A stretch of DNA of 64,000 nt, taken from the NCBI GenBank assembly GCA_039029135.1, contig JBCCGT010000005.1:1-64000 (forward strand), given 5' to 3'. The position numbers and the translations under genes are program-made. The stretch's first letter is position 1. Each line of letters begins with the position of its first letter. This DNA comes from JALZVT01 sp039029135. GTDB taxonomy: Bacteria; Pseudomonadota; Gammaproteobacteria; Pseudomonadales; Azotimanducaceae. The notes beneath the pieces were generated by a model that did not search any database, had not been told where the DNA came from, and was given only the letters and a program-made list of their open reading frames with translations. Below are positions 42,721 through 52,039 of this stretch, piece by piece.

Positions 42721-44381
42721 TCCGCGGCGCGCAGGCGCCGATGGAACTGCGAGCGCATCGCCCGGTAGCGGGCTAGACGCGTGACGGGACCCGCGCGGGT
42801 CTGCTCGTGACCGTAGTTCATCTCGCTGGGCGCCAGTGCGTCGAAGGCCTCCCACGCCGGCAGGCCGTCGCGATTCGGATCGCCCGTGGCGGCGAACTGC
42901 GCCCAGTGGCCCTGCATCTGCGCCTGCAGCGCGTCGTCGCGCGCATCCCACGGCCAGAACGGCAGGAAACCGCCGAACACGTGAGCAAGCTCAAGCGCGT
43001 GTGATGCGCCGAGCGTCTGCGCTTCTGCGGCCGGTCGGCGTTCGTAGAAGTACAGATACGCGGGATGCTGCGTCAGCGCGTGCGCGTCGGCCATGTAGAA
43101 CGCGTGCCGGCCGAACCAGGTGTCGCCCATGAGCTGCTCTGCCGCCTTTGGGACGTCCGCGTCGGCATCGATCACATATTCGCCGTCGAGCCCTGCGGCC
43201 GCGTCGCCGAACTCGGCGGCGAGCAGCGCATCCCACTCGTCGATGTTTTGCGGCTGGACGGCGGCGCCGCCGTCAATCGCCGGCAGTCCGAAGTAGTACA
43301 GCAGCGAACCCTCGTCCGCGTTGCTGCCGACGACCAGCGGAACCGACGCCTGTTGCCCGCGCGCGAAGATGGCGGCGGTCGGCGCCGGCAGGACATAGCC
43401 GTCGATCTGCGGGTGGAACGTGGCGCTTAGTTCAGGGTCCGTGGCCAGCTCGGCGAGTGCGTCCGTGGACAGCGCGCGCAGCGCGCCGATTTCGTTGTCG
43501 CCGTCGACGCCGGCGCGGCGCGCCAGTTCGCGACCCGCGTCGAAGCCGCTCCAGCGCTCGTGGTCGGCGTCGACCGACTGGAACTGATAGAAGCCGGTGC
43601 CGCTCTGGGCGATGGCCCGATGAAACAGGCCGCGCGCGACGGGCGACGCCATTAACTGGCCGACCGAGTGGCCGCCCGCGGACTCGCCGAAGATGGTCAC
43701 GAGATCGGGATCGCCGCCGAAAGCGGCGATGTTATCGCGCACCCACTGCAGGGCCGCGATCTGATCGAGCGTGCCGTAGTTTCCCGTCGAGCCGTTCGGG
43801 TCCTCGGCGGCGAGCTGCGGGTGCGCGAGGAATCCGTACAGGCCGAGGCGATAGTTGATGCTCACCAGCACCACGCCCTCGGCGGCGAGGCTCGGGGATT
43901 CGTAGGGGCCGCCGCCGGAACCGAACTGGTGCCCGCCGCCGTGGATCCAGAACATCACCGGCAGCTTAGCGGTGCGGTCCGGCGTCAGCACGTTGAGAAA
44001 CAGGCAATCTTCGCTGGTCTCGGCGGTCACCAGCCCGCCCAGGGTCGTCAGCAGCCAGCTTTTGAAACCGCCCATGCCGGAGCCCTCGGCGAGGCGCTCG
44101 AGAAAATCGCTGTTGCCGGATTCGGTGGGCTGCCAGCATTGGGCGCCGAACTCGGTGGCATCCAGCGTGTCGGCCCAGCCCGCGTGCGGCTGTGGTGCGC
44201 GCCAGCGCCCGTCGCCGATGGGCGCCGCGGCATAGGGAATGCCGCGGAACATCTCGAAGCCGTCCGCGGCGACACCCTGCACGGCGCCGCTGCGCGTCGC
44301 GACCGGCGCGGTGAGTTCCTGACTGCAGCCGCCGAGCAGCAGCACGCCTGCGAGCGCGATGAAAAACGTTGATCGCCGCAT
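42633..44381 (-). CDS. Type-B carboxylesterase, lipoprotein
   Basis: 582 residues. The signal peptide ends in LLLGGC (Cys about 19), with GGGAGG 8 bases before the ATG. Family features: EDCLFLNVLTP, IHGGGHQFGSGG (oxyanion hole), FGESAGGHS with nucleophile Ser (about 227), Glu in NADEGSLLY and His in GASHALELAHVFG. Hydrolyses an ester at the cell surface or in the periplasm; substrate unknown. The last about 29 residues (Ser/Arg-rich, AADYSASTSAASRSS) are antisense to the LLM gene and look non-conserved. Confidence 0.9.
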   Translation of the reverse strand: MRRSTFFIALAGVLLLGGCSQELTAPVATRSGAVQGVAADGFEMFRGIPYAAAPIGDGRWRAPQPHAGWADTLDATEFGAQCWQPTESGNSDFLERLAEGSGMGGFKSWLLTTLGGLVTAETSEDCLFLNVLTPDRTAKLPVMFWIHGGGHQFGSGGGPYESPSLAAEGVVLVSINYRLGLYGFLAHPQLAAEDPNGSTGNYGTLDQIAALQWVRDNIAAFGGDPDLVTIFGESAGGHSVGQLMASPVARGLFHRAIAQSGTGFYQFQSVDADHERWSGFDAGRELARRAGVDGDNEIGALRALSTDALAELATDPELSATFHPQIDGYVLPAPTAAIFARGQQASVPLVVGSNADEGSLLYYFGLPAIDGGAAVQPQNIDEWDALLAAEFGDAAAGLDGEYVIDADADVPKAAEQLMGDTWFGRHAFYMADAHALTQHPAYLYFYERRPAAEAQTLGASHALELAHVFGGFLPFWPWDARDDALQAQMQGHWAQFAATGDPNRDGLPAWEAFDALAPSEMNYGHEQTRAGPVTRLARYRAMRSQFHRRLRAADYSASTSAASRSSRGNASSAGSLGRVNTR

Positions 44382-44416
44382 GATGAATCCTCCCTCTCGC
44401 CGTCATCATACGCCGA

Positions 44417-44445
44417 CTGACCGGACCCGACGTCCGCCTTATACT
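44417..44445 (+). promoter_or_regulatory. Candidate sigma-70 promoter of the symporter operon
   Basis: -10 TATACT at 44440-44445 and a weaker -35 CTGACC at 44417-44422 with a 17-base spacer, 143 bases upstream of the small membrane protein start. The spacing is ideal but the -35 matches only 4 of 6. Confidence 0.4.
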
Positions 44446-44587
44446 GGCCCGGGTGTCGGGACGGCGTGCCGGCACGACAACAATAACGGCTCGCTCGCTG
44501 AACTTTTGCCGAGCGACTCTTGCGTCGGCGACCGGACCGGGACGCCTCCGGACACAAAGAGGCGCAAAGAGGACTGAGGGGAAAACC

Positions 44588-44791
44588 ATGACGACCGACG
44601 TGCCGCGCTTTGCGTGGCTGTCCGCGCTGAGCATGTTCGCGCTGTTCCTGCTGCTGCTGTTCGGCGCCGCCGAAGGACGCAGTTTCCTGCAGGTCCAGCT
44701 CGGACCGCTGCCGTTGTCGCTGTGGGTAGTGCTGGGGCTGCACATCGGCCCGGTCGTGCTCGGTGCGCTTTATCTGAGGCGCGACCGATGA
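44588..44791 (+). CDS. Small two-helix membrane protein, symporter partner
   Basis: 67 residues with two hydrophobic helices (LSALSMFALFLLLLFG and LPLSLWVVLGLHIGPVVLGALYL) and a basic end RRDR. It overlaps the symporter start by 4 bases. Such small proteins (DUF485/DUF4212-like) regularly precede acetate-type sodium:solute symporters, presumably as a subunit; this one is shorter than DUF485. Confidence 0.75.
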   Translation: MTTDVPRFAWLSALSMFALFLLLLFGAAEGRSFLQVQLGPLPLSLWVVLGLHIGPVVLGALYLRRDR

Positions 44792-46293
44792 GCGTTACCG
44801 CGGTCGTCTGTTTCGCGATCGTGATCGGCATCACGCTGGTGATCACCGCGATCGCGGCGCGCCGCACGCGCTCCGCCGCCGACTTTTACGTCGCGGGCGG
44901 GCGCATTAGCGGGACGCAAAACGGTCTGGCCATTGCGGGTGACTTCATGTCGGCGGCGACGCTGCTCGGCACGACCGCCCTCGTGTTTTCGGTCGGCTAC
45001 GACGCGGCGATCTATCTCGGCGCGTCGATGGTCGCGTTCGCGATCTTTATCTTTTTCCTAACCGACAAACTACGCGCGCTTGGCCGCTTCACCTTCACGG
45101 ACGTGCTCGCCGCGCGACTGGATCCCGTGCCGATTCGCGCGCTGGCCGCCGTAACCGCGCTCGTGTCCGCACTGATGTATCTGATGGTCCAGGTGGTTGG
45201 CGCCGGCGCGCTGATACAGGTGTTGTTCGATATCGACTACGCCTACGCGGTGGTGCTGGTCAGCCTGCTGATGGTGATCTACGTCGCGGTCGGCGGCATG
45301 CTTGCGACCACATGGGTGCAGATCACCAAAGCCATCCTGCTGCTGGTCGGTATCTCGGTGCTCGCCTTCCTGACGCTCGCAGAGTTCGATTTCGACATCG
45401 CGGCGCTCGCGCAGGTTGCGGCGGAACGCCACAGCCGACCGGACGCACTGATCGCACCCGGCGGTCTGGGGTTGTCGACCCTGGCGTCGCTGTCCCTGGG
45501 TCTTGGGCTGGCGTTTGGTCTGCTGGGTTCGCCGCATCTGTTGATGCGTTTCTTCACCGTGCCCGATGCGTATCAGGCGCGAAAGTCTGCCGTGGTGGCC
45601 GGTGCGTGCGTCGCCTACGTCGGCCTGCTGATCTTCTTCGTCGTTGGCTGGGGCACGGTCGCTTTCGTGAAGGGCGATCCCGCCTACTACGACGGCGCGG
45701 GTGTCGCGGGCGGTGAGAACATGGTCGCGGTGCACCTCGCGCGGCACGTCGGCGGCGACGTGTTTTTCGGCATCATGTCGGCGGTGGCCTTCGCGACCAT
45801 TCTTGCCGTCGTCGCCGGCCTCACGCTGGCCTGCGCGTCGGCCGTATCCCACGACCTGTACGCGGGCGTGTTCAAGCGCGGCGCGGCGAGCGAGGCGCAG
45901 GAAGTGCGCGTCTCGCGCCTGACGACGGTCGGCGTTGGCGTTGTGATGATCTTTCTCGGCTGGGCCTTCGAGGGTCAGAACGTCGCCTACCTCGTTTCGC
46001 TTGCGCTGGCTGTTGCGGCGAGCACCAATTTTCCGCTGTTGGTGCTCGCGATCTATTGGGATCGTTTCACGACGCGCGCGGCCATCCTGGGCGGTATCGC
46101 GGGGCTTGTGACCACGATTACGCTGACGATACTCAGTCCTGCCGTGTGGGTGTCGGTTCTCGGCAACGACGACGCGGTGTTTCCCTCGCCCTATCCCGCG
46201 CTCTATTCGATGCTCGCGGCGATCACCGTCATGGTGCTGGTCAGCCTGCTGGGGCCGCGCGACGCGCGCGCGGCCACGCGGGCAGACGACTAG
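44788..46293 (+). CDS. Sodium:solute symporter, acetate-permease type
   Basis: 501 residues with about 13 membrane helices. The opening RRTRSAADFYVAGGRISGTQNGLAIAGDFMSAATLLG is typical of ActP/SSS transporters, as are LMVQVVGAGALIQ and GLLGSPHLLMRFFTVPD. Likely imports a small monocarboxylate (acetate, propionate or pyruvate) with Na+. It overlaps the S8 protease stop by 4 bases, tail to tail. Confidence 0.88.
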   Translation: MSVTAVVCFAIVIGITLVITAIAARRTRSAADFYVAGGRISGTQNGLAIAGDFMSAATLLGTTALVFSVGYDAAIYLGASMVAFAIFIFFLTDKLRALGRFTFTDVLAARLDPVPIRALAAVTALVSALMYLMVQVVGAGALIQVLFDIDYAYAVVLVSLLMVIYVAVGGMLATTWVQITKAILLLVGISVLAFLTLAEFDFDIAALAQVAAERHSRPDALIAPGGLGLSTLASLSLGLGLAFGLLGSPHLLMRFFTVPDAYQARKSAVVAGACVAYVGLLIFFVVGWGTVAFVKGDPAYYDGAGVAGGENMVAVHLARHVGGDVFFGIMSAVAFATILAVVAGLTLACASAVSHDLYAGVFKRGAASEAQEVRVSRLTTVGVGVVMIFLGWAFEGQNVAYLVSLALAVAASTNFPLLVLAIYWDRFTTRAAILGGIAGLVTTITLTILSPAVWVSVLGNDDAVFPSPYPALYSMLAAITVMVLVSLLGPRDARAATRADD

Positions 46294-47744
46294 CGGAAGC
46301 GCGCCAAACCGTTGCCGTAGTCGCGACGCGATCCCAGTCGGCGAGCGCGGCGACGGATCTCGTGGTACAGCGGCACGCCGCGCGCACCCGTGGTCTGCGC
46401 GAGCAGCGCAGCTATACCCGCGACGTGCGGTGTCGCCATGCTGGTGCCGCTCTTGTAGCCGTGCGGCGGCTGCCCCGGAACGCTGGACCAGACGCGTACA
46501 CCCGGACCGCTAAAGTTCACTTCCCCGCCGTTGCCGAAACGCTGGCCGTTCGAGAAGTTAGCGACTCGCATTCGCCGATCCACCGCAGCGACGCCGACGA
46601 TGGACGGGCAGTTGGCCGGCCGTCCGACGGGCTGGATCACGCCGCTGCGACGATCGCTCGCATTGCCGGTCGCTGCGATGATCAGCGTACCCTGGCGCAG
46701 ACCACGATTCGCCGCGCGCTCGTAGGCCCGCGGGTAGTTTGGGCCACCCGGCGCGCCCAGGGACATGGAGATCACCTGGCAGCCGTTGCGCAGCGCCCAG
46801 TTCATCCCCGCCAGAATCCAGCCGTCCGCGCCACTCGCGCGGCCGTTGGCGCCGACGCGCAGCACCTTGCCGGAGTAGATGTCGGCGCCGTGCGCCACGC
46901 CGTAGCGCGGTCCCACGCGAGGATTCTCGGGTCCGCAGGCCGTGCCGATGCAGTGGGTGCCGTGACCGCTGGTGTCGTCCGGCGAGTTGTCCGGCTCGCT
47001 CCTCGGGATGAAGGAACGGGCGACGATATTGCGACCGCGAAAATCGACGTGATCTCGGTCCATGCCGCTGTCCAGCACCGCGACGCGAATACCCCGGCCT
47101 GACGCCGGCGCGCGGTGCGCGCGCACCGCGCGAATGCCCCAGGTGGACTGGCCACCGGCGAAGCTGTCCAGCTCGCCGTCCGCGTCCTGTTCCTCGCCCT
47201 CGTCCGTCAGCAGGCGATCGATGACCTGGTTGATGCCATCCCGATAGCCGCGCAAAAAGTCCGCCGAGCCAGAGAAACCGGCGGCGCTTTCGTTCAGCGC
47301 GCCCTCGTCGCTCTCGTGAACGTCGATTTCGAGCGGATAGTTCCACAGCTCAGGCTCGTGAATGGTGTTGTCGTCGGCGCTGGCGGCTGCGGCGCTCTGC
47401 TGATCCGAATCGCCGTTCAGCACGATGATTCCCAGCTCGTCCAGCATGATGATGTCGGCGTCGTCCGCCTGTGCGACATCGAACTCCTCGGTCGCGAAAT
47501 CGCTCGAGCGGCACACCTGCGTCATGCCGGAAGACTGGCCGAGCGACTTCAGCGCCGCGCTAACCGAGCTCTTGTTGTCGTCGTTTAGCGTAACGATCGT
47601 CCTGCCGGTCGCATCCGCCGCCAGCTCATTGTCGAACGGCGATCCGTCGCCGTCGAACAGGTTAGCCTCGATCGCTGCGCTGAAACGTTCTCCCAGCGGT
47701 GCCTTTGCGGTGCGGCGTTTGGCGCGCCTTTTCCTTGCTGCCAT
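46290..47744 (-). CDS. Subtilisin-like (S8) serine protease without signal peptide
   Basis: 484 residues. The catalytic triad is intact: Asp225 in AVLDSGMD, His261 in SGHGTHCIG, Ser435 in SGTSMATPH, with Asn in AATGNAS as the oxyanion residue. Instead of a signal peptide the N-terminus is very basic (MAARKRRAKRRTAK), followed by an about 180-residue acidic region (IVTLNDDNKSSVSAALKSLG, then an Asp/Glu-rich stretch) that could be an inhibitor-type prodomain. It is thus predicted cytoplasmic or exported by an unknown route. It diverges from a small acidic protein across about 100 bases. Confidence 0.88.
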   Translation of the reverse strand: MAARKRRAKRRTAKAPLGERFSAAIEANLFDGDGSPFDNELAADATGRTIVTLNDDNKSSVSAALKSLGQSSGMTQVCRSSDFATEEFDVAQADDADIIMLDELGIIVLNGDSDQQSAAAASADDNTIHEPELWNYPLEIDVHESDEGALNESAAGFSGSADFLRGYRDGINQVIDRLLTDEGEEQDADGELDSFAGGQSTWGIRAVRAHRAPASGRGIRVAVLDSGMDRDHVDFRGRNIVARSFIPRSEPDNSPDDTSGHGTHCIGTACGPENPRVGPRYGVAHGADIYSGKVLRVGANGRASGADGWILAGMNWALRNGCQVISMSLGAPGGPNYPRAYERAANRGLRQGTLIIAATGNASDRRSGVIQPVGRPANCPSIVGVAAVDRRMRVANFSNGQRFGNGGEVNFSGPGVRVWSSVPGQPPHGYKSGTSMATPHVAGIAALLAQTTGARGVPLYHEIRRRARRLGSRRDYGNGLARFR

Positions 47745-47845
47745 TTTGTTACACTCCAGCCAAGTTGAATGGTCTCAGTAGAGTGCCGGCAGGCAGTTTT
47801 TTCTCTCAGCGAGAACGTCGACAACCGAACTTGGTAGGACACTTC

Positions 47846-48079
47846 GTGAACGAACCGCGCGCGCTGACGAGGATCGTGGTGACCGTCGATGATGACGCGT
47901 TCATCGAGCCCGAGCCGCTGTTGGCTCGGCTGGATAAGATTGCCTTCGAAGTCGACGAGTATCTTGAGTTTACGGGTAACGTTCTCGGCTACTGGGATGG
48001 TGACCTGAACGTATTGCGCGCCGTCGAGGGCGTTTTGGACGCGGAGTACGAGAGCGAGAGTTTTCCTCAGACCGACTAA
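47846..48079 (+). CDS. Small acidic protein diverging from the S8 protease
   Basis: 77 residues from a GTG with TAGGA about 7 bases upstream. Very acidic (IVVTVDDDAFIEPEPLLARLDKI, NVLRAVEGVLDAEYES), no membrane segment, no recognised family. It lies 101 bases from the protease start, back to back. A role as inhibitor, chaperone or substrate of the protease is conceivable from position only. Confidence 0.6.
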   Translation: MNEPRALTRIVVTVDDDAFIEPEPLLARLDKIAFEVDEYLEFTGNVLGYWDGDLNVLRAVEGVLDAEYESESFPQTD

Positions 48080-48121
48080 CGGTTCGTCGCTAGCGTCCCT
48101 GGAATGCGGACTCGCGTGCGC

Positions 48122-49735
48122 TCAGCGCTGGGCAGCCAGCGCGTCGCCGGTTTCGAGCGTCGCCCTGAAGGTTGCACGCGGTGCCGGCGGCAGGCGCGCC
48201 TCTAAGGCGTGTGCGAGGGCGAGCAGCGCGGCGTCCTTGTTCAATTCGCCGATCAGCGACACGCCTACGGGCAGGCCATGAATCGCACCCGCCGGCAGCG
48301 ACACCGCCGGGCGGCCGGTGATGGCGCCGAGGCTGGAACTGGCGAGCGTGAAGTTGTCCCCGGCGATCACGTCGATGGGCCAGGCCGGCGCGTTGGTGAG
48401 GGCGATGACCGCGTCGAAACCGTGCTCGCGCTGCTCGGCCGTTAGCGCCTCGCGCAGCGCGCCGCGGCTGCCCGCGATGACCTGCAGGTGCTCGGCGTTG
48501 CTGAGCGATTTGTCGCGCGCCTGCGTCAGCAGCTCTTGGCCGAACCAGGGCATCGTCAACTCGGCGTTGGCGCGGTTGAAGGCGATGATGTCGACCAGCG
48601 TCGCCGGTCCCGTGTGGCGATCCTCGCGCGCGAGAAACGCATCCACCCCGGTATGAAATTCGTGCAGCATCACGGCGAACGAGTCGTCGAAGACGCTGTC
48701 GGCGATCGTGAACGCCCACGGGTCGATCAGCGTCGCGCCGCCCGCGCGCAGCGCCTCGACCGCGGCGTCCATCACTTCAACGAGGCGCGGGTCGGACTCC
48801 GCGCCGAAGTGATCGCGCCACACGGCGATCGTCTTGCCCGTTAGCGTCGCGCCGTCCAGCGCGGCTTCCAGGTCTTCGCCGTCGTTGATCAGGACGCTGC
48901 CGACGCGCGCGGCCTCGCGCACCGAGCGCGCGAACGGGCCCGGCGTGTCGAAGGTTGCGGCGATCGGAATGATGCCGGCGGTGCTTGCGCGCCCGTGGGT
49001 CGGTTTGTAGCCGACGACGCCGTTAACGCCGGCGGGGCAGACGATGCTGCCGTTCGTCTCGGTGCCGATCGCGACGGGCACGATGCCCGCGGCGACCGCG
49101 CTCGCGCTGCCGCTGGAAGAGCCGCAGGGGTTGCGGTCCAGCGCGTGCGGGTTGCGTACCTGGCCTCCGAGCCCGCTCCAGCCGCTGATGCTCGACTCGC
49201 CGCGAAAGTTCGCCCACTCCGACAGATTCGCCTTGCCGACGAGGATCGCGCCGGCGTTGCGCAGATGGGTCGCGATCGGCGCGTCCGTGCCAGCGCGGCG
49301 CCCGGCCAGCGCGTTCGCGCCGGCGTGCGTCGGCATCGCGTCAGCGGTGTCGATGTTCGCCTTCAGCAGCACCGGCACGCCGTGCAGTGGCTGTTCGAGG
49401 ATCGTGGCGGTCGGCGCGCGCTTGCGCCTGTTGTCCTGCGCGCGGGCGATGGCCTCCGCGTCCGGGTTCCAGTCGGTCACCGCGTTCAAGTCGAAGCAGC
49501 GCTCCAGTCCGCGCGCGCGGCTTAAGACTTTGCGAATGCGCTTCGCCGACGTTTCGTTGCCGTCGGCTATCGCGCTGCGCAGTTCATCGAGGCTGCGAAA
49601 GTCCGGCGTCGCGCGGCAGCGCTCGGCGGCGCCGGTCAACGGACTGGCCAGCAGCAGCGCGAGTGCGACCGCTATTCCGGCCGCGCGTATGCCCTGCTGG
49701 TGGCGACGGTCTATGAGGGCTGGTCCGCGCTGCAT
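48122..49735 (-). CDS. Exported amidase (amidase-signature family)
   Basis: 537 residues with a signal peptide (AGIAVALALLLASPLTGAAE, about 18-37). The amidase-signature Ser-Ser-Lys triad is visible: Lys in VLLKANIDTAD (about 121), Ser residues in NPCGSSSGSASAVAAG (about 206-215) and ETNGSIVCPAG. Hydrolyses an amide in the periplasm; substrate unknown. The first ATG lies near the 5' end of a basic leader; a later start is possible. Confidence 0.9.
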   Translation of the reverse strand: MQRGPALIDRRHQQGIRAAGIAVALALLLASPLTGAAERCRATPDFRSLDELRSAIADGNETSAKRIRKVLSRARGLERCFDLNAVTDWNPDAEAIARAQDNRRKRAPTATILEQPLHGVPVLLKANIDTADAMPTHAGANALAGRRAGTDAPIATHLRNAGAILVGKANLSEWANFRGESSISGWSGLGGQVRNPHALDRNPCGSSSGSASAVAAGIVPVAIGTETNGSIVCPAGVNGVVGYKPTHGRASTAGIIPIAATFDTPGPFARSVREAARVGSVLINDGEDLEAALDGATLTGKTIAVWRDHFGAESDPRLVEVMDAAVEALRAGGATLIDPWAFTIADSVFDDSFAVMLHEFHTGVDAFLAREDRHTGPATLVDIIAFNRANAELTMPWFGQELLTQARDKSLSNAEHLQVIAGSRGALREALTAEQREHGFDAVIALTNAPAWPIDVIAGDNFTLASSSLGAITGRPAVSLPAGAIHGLPVGVSLIGELNKDAALLALAHALEARLPPAPRATFRATLETGDALAAQR

Positions 49736-49788
49736 GCTGTGCTCCGCTTAGAGGGTTCTTGGTTTGCGTTCGCTTTGCTGCGCACGAA

Positions 49789-50178
49789 TCACAGCACGAG
49801 CTGTGTTTGCGTCACGATGGCGACAAGCTTGCCGTCGTCACCGCGAATCTTGGTCTGCCACACGGACAGCCGCGAGCCGATCTTTACCGGCTTTGCCACT
49901 CCCGTGACGGTGCTGCCCGATTTCGCAGCGCCCAGAAAATTGGTCTTGCTCTCGATCGTGGTCGTGCCATTCGCCCCCTCGGGGAGGGTGACGAACGAAC
50001 CGATCGCACCGAGCGCGTCCGCGAATGCCATGATGGCGCCGCCGTGCATGATCCGACCGGTCGTGCAGAGATCTGGGCGCACCGTCAGCGTGCCTTCTAC
50101 GGCCTCCTCGGTTGCCTGCGTGACGTCGACGCCCATCAGTTTGGAAAACGGCATCGCGTCGGCCAGATTGGTACTCAT
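49789..50178 (-). CDS. PaaI-type hotdog thioesterase
   Basis: 129 residues of the 4HBT/PaaI family: the hotdog helix GRIMHGGAIMAFADALGAIGS (about 42-62) carries the HGG motif and a catalytic Asp-type position, and TTIESKTNFLGAAK follows. Likely hydrolyses an acyl-CoA thioester; substrate not predictable. AAAGGAG lies just before the ATG (seen on the minus strand). It is downstream of the glycerol-type ABC operon but separated by 56 bases. Confidence 0.88.
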   Translation of the reverse strand: MSTNLADAMPFSKLMGVDVTQATEEAVEGTLTVRPDLCTTGRIMHGGAIMAFADALGAIGSFVTLPEGANGTTTIESKTNFLGAAKSGSTVTGVAKPVKIGSRLSVWQTKIRGDDGKLVAIVTQTQLVL

Positions 50179-50234
50179 GCAAAGGCTCCTTTAGCCTGTT
50201 CGTTCGTTCGCGGTAACGCTGTCGCGGGCAAAGG

Positions 50235-52007
50235 TTAGCGCGCGCGCCCTTCGCGCCAGGCCTGAATGAGCGCATCGTAGGCGACGGTCTTGCCCGCCGG
50301 TTTTTCGTTGTCGAGTCGCGGCTTCGGCGCGCCGGGCTTCGCGAGCCACGCCGCGACGTCCGTCTCGGGATTCAGCTTCGGCCCGCACTCGCCCTGCACG
50401 CCGTGGCGTTCGAGCCGCTCCAGCACGCGATCCTGCTGGGCGGCGAGTCGGTCGAGCGCGGCCTGGGGCGTCATCTCGCCGCTCACCGCATTCGCCACGT
50501 TTTCCCACCATAGCTGGGCGAGCTTCGGATAGTCGGGAACGTTGGTGCCGGTCGGCGTCCAGGCGACGCGCGCCGGGCTGCGGTAAAACTCGACGAGGCC
50601 GCCGAGCGTCGGGGCGATCTCGGTCATCGCTTCCGATTGCAGGTCGGAATCGCGAATCGGTGTCAGCCCAACCAGCGTCTTCTTCAGCGACACGGTTTTT
50701 GAGACCACGAACTGGGCGTACAGCCACGCCGCCTTGCGCCGTGCCAGCGGCGTGCTCTTCAGCAGTGTCCATGAACCCGCGTCCTGATAGCCGAGCTTCA
50801 TGCCCTCGCTCCAGTAGGGGCCGTGGGGCGACGGCGCCATGCGCCACTTCGGCGTGCCGTCGTCGTTCATCACCGCGAGCCCGGGCTGGATCATGTCGGC
50901 GGTGAAGGTGGTGTACCAGAAGATCTGCTGGGCGATCTGACCCTGCGCGGGGACGGGTCCCGCTTCCGAGAACGTCATGCCCGCGGCCTCCGGCGGCGCG
51001 AAGCGGCGCAGCCAGTCCATGTACTTCGTCAGCGCGTAGACGGCGGCGGGCGCGTTCGCCGCCCCGCCGCGCGACGTGGAGGAACCGGCCGGCCGACAGC
51101 CTTCGACGCGGATGCCCCATTCGTCGATCGGTAGGCCGTTGGGAATGCCGGCATCGCCCGCGCCCGCCATCGACAGCCAGGCGTCGGTGAAGCGCCAGCC
51201 GAGGCTCGGATCTTTCTTGCCGTAGTCCATGTGGCCGTAGACGCGCTCGCCGTCGATCTCGCCGACGTGCACCGAGAAGAACTCGGCGATGTCCTCGTAG
51301 GCGCTCCAGTTTTCCGGCACGCCCAGCTCGTAGCCGTAGCGCTCGCGAAACTGCGCCTGCAAATCCTCGCGCGCGAACCAGTCGGCGCGGAACCAGTAGA
51401 GGTTGGCGAACTGCTGATCCGGCAGTTGGTACAGCTTGCCGTCGGGGCCCGTGGTGAAGCTCTTGCCGATAAAGTCGTCTAGGTCGAGCGTCGGCAGCGT
51501 GACGTCGGCGCCCTCACCGGCCATGAAGTCAGACAGCGGCACGACGTAGCCGTAGCGCGCGTGGGTGCCGATCAGGTCGGAGTCGTTCACGTAGGCATCG
51601 TAGATGTTCTCGCCCGACTGCATCTGGGTCTGCAGCCGTTCGATGACGTCGCCCTCCTGTATCAGGTCGTGGGTGACCTCGATACCGGTGATGTCTTCGA
51701 AGGCGCGCGTCAGGGTCTCGCTTTCGTATTCGTGCGTGGTCAGCGTCTCGGACACGACGCGGATGCGCATGCCGCGAAACGGCTGTGCGGCTTGCCGGAA
51801 CCAGGCCAGCTCTTCGAGCTGTGCCGCGGCGCTCAGCGTCGACGGCTGAAACTCGTCGCTCGCCCAGCGTTCGGCCGCGGCGACGAGCACAGACTCGTCG
51901 ATGGCTGTCGGCGCCGGCGGCGCGGCGTCGTCCGAGCCGCAGCCGACGAGCAGCAGCAGGGCGCAGAGTGCGGGGGCGCGGGCGTTACGCGGCCGTTCGA
52001 TGTTCAT
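50235..52007 (-). CDS. glpV: ABC substrate-binding lipoprotein (GlpV-like, glycerol type)
   Basis: 590 residues, lipoprotein signal ending in LLLLVGC. The fold is an extracellular type-1 solute-binding protein: IRVVSETLTTHEYESETLTRAFEDITGIEV and YDAYVNDSDLIGTHARYGYVVPLSDF near the start, GYQDAGSWTLLKSTP later. Unusual length and DUF2160-permease context match the Rhizobium glpVSTPQ glycerol importer, so glycerol or a similar polyol is the likely ligand. Here it is the last gene of the operon, after the histidine phosphatase, whereas in Rhizobium it comes early. Confidence 0.82.
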   Translation of the reverse strand: MNIERPRNARAPALCALLLLVGCGSDDAAPPAPTAIDESVLVAAAERWASDEFQPSTLSAAAQLEELAWFRQAAQPFRGMRIRVVSETLTTHEYESETLTRAFEDITGIEVTHDLIQEGDVIERLQTQMQSGENIYDAYVNDSDLIGTHARYGYVVPLSDFMAGEGADVTLPTLDLDDFIGKSFTTGPDGKLYQLPDQQFANLYWFRADWFAREDLQAQFRERYGYELGVPENWSAYEDIAEFFSVHVGEIDGERVYGHMDYGKKDPSLGWRFTDAWLSMAGAGDAGIPNGLPIDEWGIRVEGCRPAGSSTSRGGAANAPAAVYALTKYMDWLRRFAPPEAAGMTFSEAGPVPAQGQIAQQIFWYTTFTADMIQPGLAVMNDDGTPKWRMAPSPHGPYWSEGMKLGYQDAGSWTLLKSTPLARRKAAWLYAQFVVSKTVSLKKTLVGLTPIRDSDLQSEAMTEIAPTLGGLVEFYRSPARVAWTPTGTNVPDYPKLAQLWWENVANAVSGEMTPQAALDRLAAQQDRVLERLERHGVQGECGPKLNPETDVAAWLAKPGAPKPRLDNEKPAGKTVAYDALIQAWREGRAR

Positions 52008-52039
52008 GGTCTCGCATCCAGTTGGTCGTTGACGTTGGG

